64,000 nt of DNA, from contig OX595998.1 in assembly GCA_951394045.1 (NCBI GenBank), positions 1,488,001-1,552,000 on the forward strand. The letters run 5' to 3'. A program made the translations under genes and the position numbers. The first letter of the stretch is position 1. Each line of letters starts with the position of its first letter. Shown piece after piece: positions 61,598-64,000 of the stretch. The notes beneath the pieces are model-generated. The model searched no databases, was not told where the DNA came from, and saw only the letters and a program-made list of their open reading frames with translations. This DNA is from Nitzschia sp. DOCU1 (Eukaryota > Bacillariophyta > Bacillariophyceae > Bacillariales > Bacillariaceae).

Positions 61598-64000
61598 ATG
61601 GGAAATCAATCTTCTTCGCCCACATCCGGTAGTAGTAGTAATCGCCGCAAATCGGGTGCTCGAGCCGGAGTCGATTTGGCAGCCGAACGCGTCAAAAAAG
61701 TCGTAGGAGAAGTCCATGAAGAAATCAAAAAGTCGGTCAAAAAATTAGATGATGATCATCCGGCAGCACAATTTTTTGATTCTGTTTGCGGCATGGGAGG
61801 ATACTTTGATGATGGTGGCTCGCAAGCTAGTTCGCGACATCACACTCACAGAGGCAGAAAGATGGGCTCGAGCTTTTATAGTGAAGATAATTACAGTGAA
61901 GATGAATCACGAACGGTCTCGGAAGATGACACGTACGATGATCGTTCCAGACGAAGTCGAGCTACGGACAAGAGTGATGTGGAAAGTCAAAGCTACATGA
62001 GTCAATCCGATTACGATTCGGATCATCGTCACAAACATGCACAACCACCGAAATCATCATCGCGCAGGAATAATAGTTTTGATACCGAAGAAGAATCACG
62101 AACCGAAGCGTCGAGTGCAGTAGTCGCTGCGGGGGCTAATCCTACTACGGCATTACAAAAGCAACCCTTGGCGTCCAGTTTTGCCAAGCGTTGTTACTTC
62201 ACCAAGGCGGGCATTGGACGAACGACGCAACATTATGAAGGATTGACCTTGACGGGAAATGTTGTGCTCATGCTGGCGGCGGCCATGAAACTCAAGGGAT
62301 GTCCGACGATTTGTGATGAAGATTTGAGACGAGTCGAACAAACGTATCCAAATCAATTTAGCAGGCTGCCGGATGAACTTTTGCTAAGTTCGGGATGGAG
62401 AAGGATTAGCAAGTATTGTCATTTTTCAAACAAGCCCATTCCGGATGGTGTGCCCTTTTTTCGTAAGTGGACTCGAATGCCTAACAACAACTTGGGACAC
62501 ACAAACGCTCACCTATTCTATTCTCATCACAGATTCCAAACAGCGATTGCATCCATCTGGAGGCTACTATTTCTTATTGGCGGCGGCGGTCGGAATGACT
62601 CGCCCCATTGATGTGGAACCACTCAATCGAGACACTCTGGTCTTGCTGGAAACGGATTACCCGACGCAATGTGACTCGGCACCTAGTGTCCTCATCAAGG
62701 ACCCGGAACAGTGGACGTTGGTAAACAAGTTTTGTTTCTTTTCGGGGGGACCCATCAATACCGAAGAAGACGTGTACTATCAAGCCGACTTTGATGGAAA
62801 TCCGATTTATATGTTGGCATTTTTATCGCCCTCCTTGACACCGGACGAATTGTACAAGTTGGGAGAAACCGCCGAAAATCCTTCCCTCAAGACCATTACA
62901 GCCGTTCAAGAAGTCGAGTCGGTATATGATTTGACCGAACGAGACTTTGATGACCTCAAACTCTATCACTTGGGACCCTGCAGAGCACTTCCACAATATA
63001 TTTTGCAACCCCAAGCGTGGGTCAAGATTTTACCACCTCATTTCTTGGCGGCACGTCAACAAGCAATGATTCGTGCAGAAGACTTTATGCAACGAAATGG
63101 ACTAGTAGTCACACATCCTCATCCAATCCCTCATCATCATCATCATCATCATGGTATGATGAACCAAAACAATGGCGGCGAGCTGGAGGAGGAGGACGCG
63201 TATGCGGAATCGGCACCAGGAGCAGGAGCAAATCCGCAATACTTTCATGATGAGAATGGTGGTCCACTGAGTCCGGGATTGGCGGTCGAATTTCAGCGTG
63301 AAATTGAAGAAGAAGGTGCCTTTCATGATGACACTATTCCGTAAGTGCAAGAGTCAATGCAAAGGAGTGTGTGTTTTTCGTACGGCGGATCCTCAACATT
63401 GAACGTCTCTCTCGTTTCGATAATCACAGCATGGATGAAGCGTTGGGACGACATAATCCCAATTCACCCAATGGTCGTCGCCCAGATGCCCCTCCAATGG
63501 ATCACGAGGGCTATTACGACGACAAATATGGTGAGGATGGTGAAATGATGTATGCGGATCCAACAACACCGAAACTGGACCCTCCCGACGATGAACCACC
63601 CAGCTTGCACAAAATGTCCATGGAATATCAGCAGCAGCATCCGTATCATGGACAACCAGGAATGATGGTAGTACCCGATCCGGAAGATCCTAGTGTTCTT
63701 CTTTCGCCAGATACGACGGTGGGTTTTGGACCGGATGGTCGACACACCTTTTTCCCACCAGGAGCAGGAGATAGCTACCGTGGAGGCTCGCCGTCACGTC
63801 AATATCAACAACACCCACAACAAAATCGACGAGTACCCTTGTCTCCGGATGACGAGCAGCAACAACCATTGGGTGATCCAAACAGTAATATGATGATGGA
63901 TGATTACGATGAGGATGGTCAATTTGTCAATCATGAGTATCCACAGGATGAATTTGGAGGATTTCAACAGCAACAACCGTCTGAAGAAGAACCTTCGGTT
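61598..64000 (+). CDS. Probably N-myristoylated protein with a duplicated unknown domain (partial, runs off right edge)
   Basis: Exons 61598-62462, 62533-63340 and 63430 to the window end; introns of 70 and 89 nt (GTAAGT...CACAG), phases match. It starts MGNQSSSP, a good N-myristoylation site (Gly2, Ser6), which predicts membrane attachment. A polar region (to ~185) is followed by two related ~75-residue units. Unit 1 (about 208-289) has LTLTGNVVLMLAAAM, VEQTYPNQFSRLP, LLLSSGW and KYCHFSNKPIPDG. Unit 2 (from about 293) has LHPSGGYYFLLAAAV, LETDYPTQCDSAP, LIKDPEQWTLVNKF and CFFSGGPINTEED. The C-terminal part is disordered (His, Gln, Pro, Asp-rich) and open at base 64000. I do not know this domain. 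A short motif scan by eye shows no kinase, GTPase or zinc-binding pattern. Confidence 0.75.

Noticed and set aside
1..64000. tRNA genes, rRNA genes and CRISPR arrays
   Set aside because: I looked for GGTTCGANTCC-type B boxes and regularly spaced repeats on both strands and saw none that fold or repeat as required; a covariance-model scan was not possible.

Overview
The window looks like nuclear DNA of a diatom, probably a pennate one. The evidence is short GT-AG introns (66-117 nt, one of 482 nt) in intron-bearing genes, genes packed on both strands, a secreted oxygenase with a diatom-style SAF plastid-presequence motif, an isolated LOV domain, and LRR proteins whose C-terminal tail I associate with diatoms from memory. 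No prokaryotic operon structure, rRNA, tRNA or CRISPR array was seen. The species cannot be fixed from sequence alone.

Layout. 1-5398 (-): one very long, acidic, partly helical protein running off the left edge. 6021-12416: an unknown protein, the ER mannosyltransferase ALG9, a TPR protein and 3-ketodihydrosphingosine reductase. 12757-14673 (+): two tandem genes carrying a small repeated domain I cannot assign. 15605-18515 (-): a bestrophin-like channel and a zinc-ribbon protein. 18901-24238: two head-to-tail, almost identical 2667-bp tyrosine-recombinase (Crypton-type) elements. 24239-27038: a gene-poor stretch. 27039-36632: a CRC (tesmin/TSO1/LIN54-like) protein ending in an F-box, a GT8 glycosyltransferase, and a GT61 glycosyltransferase fused to a purple acid phosphatase. 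37042-43492: a single-LOV protein, a disordered protein with an RVxF motif, and a GT15-like glycosyltransferase. 44046-48894 (+): a 2OG-Fe(II) oxygenase, a SPOUT methyltransferase and a Mn-type CDF transporter. 49908-58064: three LRR proteins with a shared tail, around an atypical E2F. 58567-64000: an SGNH-type membrane protein and, off the right edge, a probably myristoylated protein with a duplicated unknown domain.

The genes do not form one pathway, but themes recur. Several are secretory-pathway or glycan enzymes (ALG9, GT8, GT61-phosphatase, GT15-like, SGNH). Two are cell-cycle type transcription factors (atypical E2F and CRC protein), and TTTGGCGC-like sites occur upstream of several genes. 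The most notable observations are the tandem Cryptons with a candidate -1 frameshift site (G GGT TTG) at the start of the recombinase gene, the unassigned YRPDG/WCK/GLWSG domain family, the GT61-phosphatase fusion, the CRC-F-box protein, the stand-alone LOV protein and the duplicated domain in the right-edge gene. All exon joins are my own reading of splice signals and phase; none was checked against transcripts.
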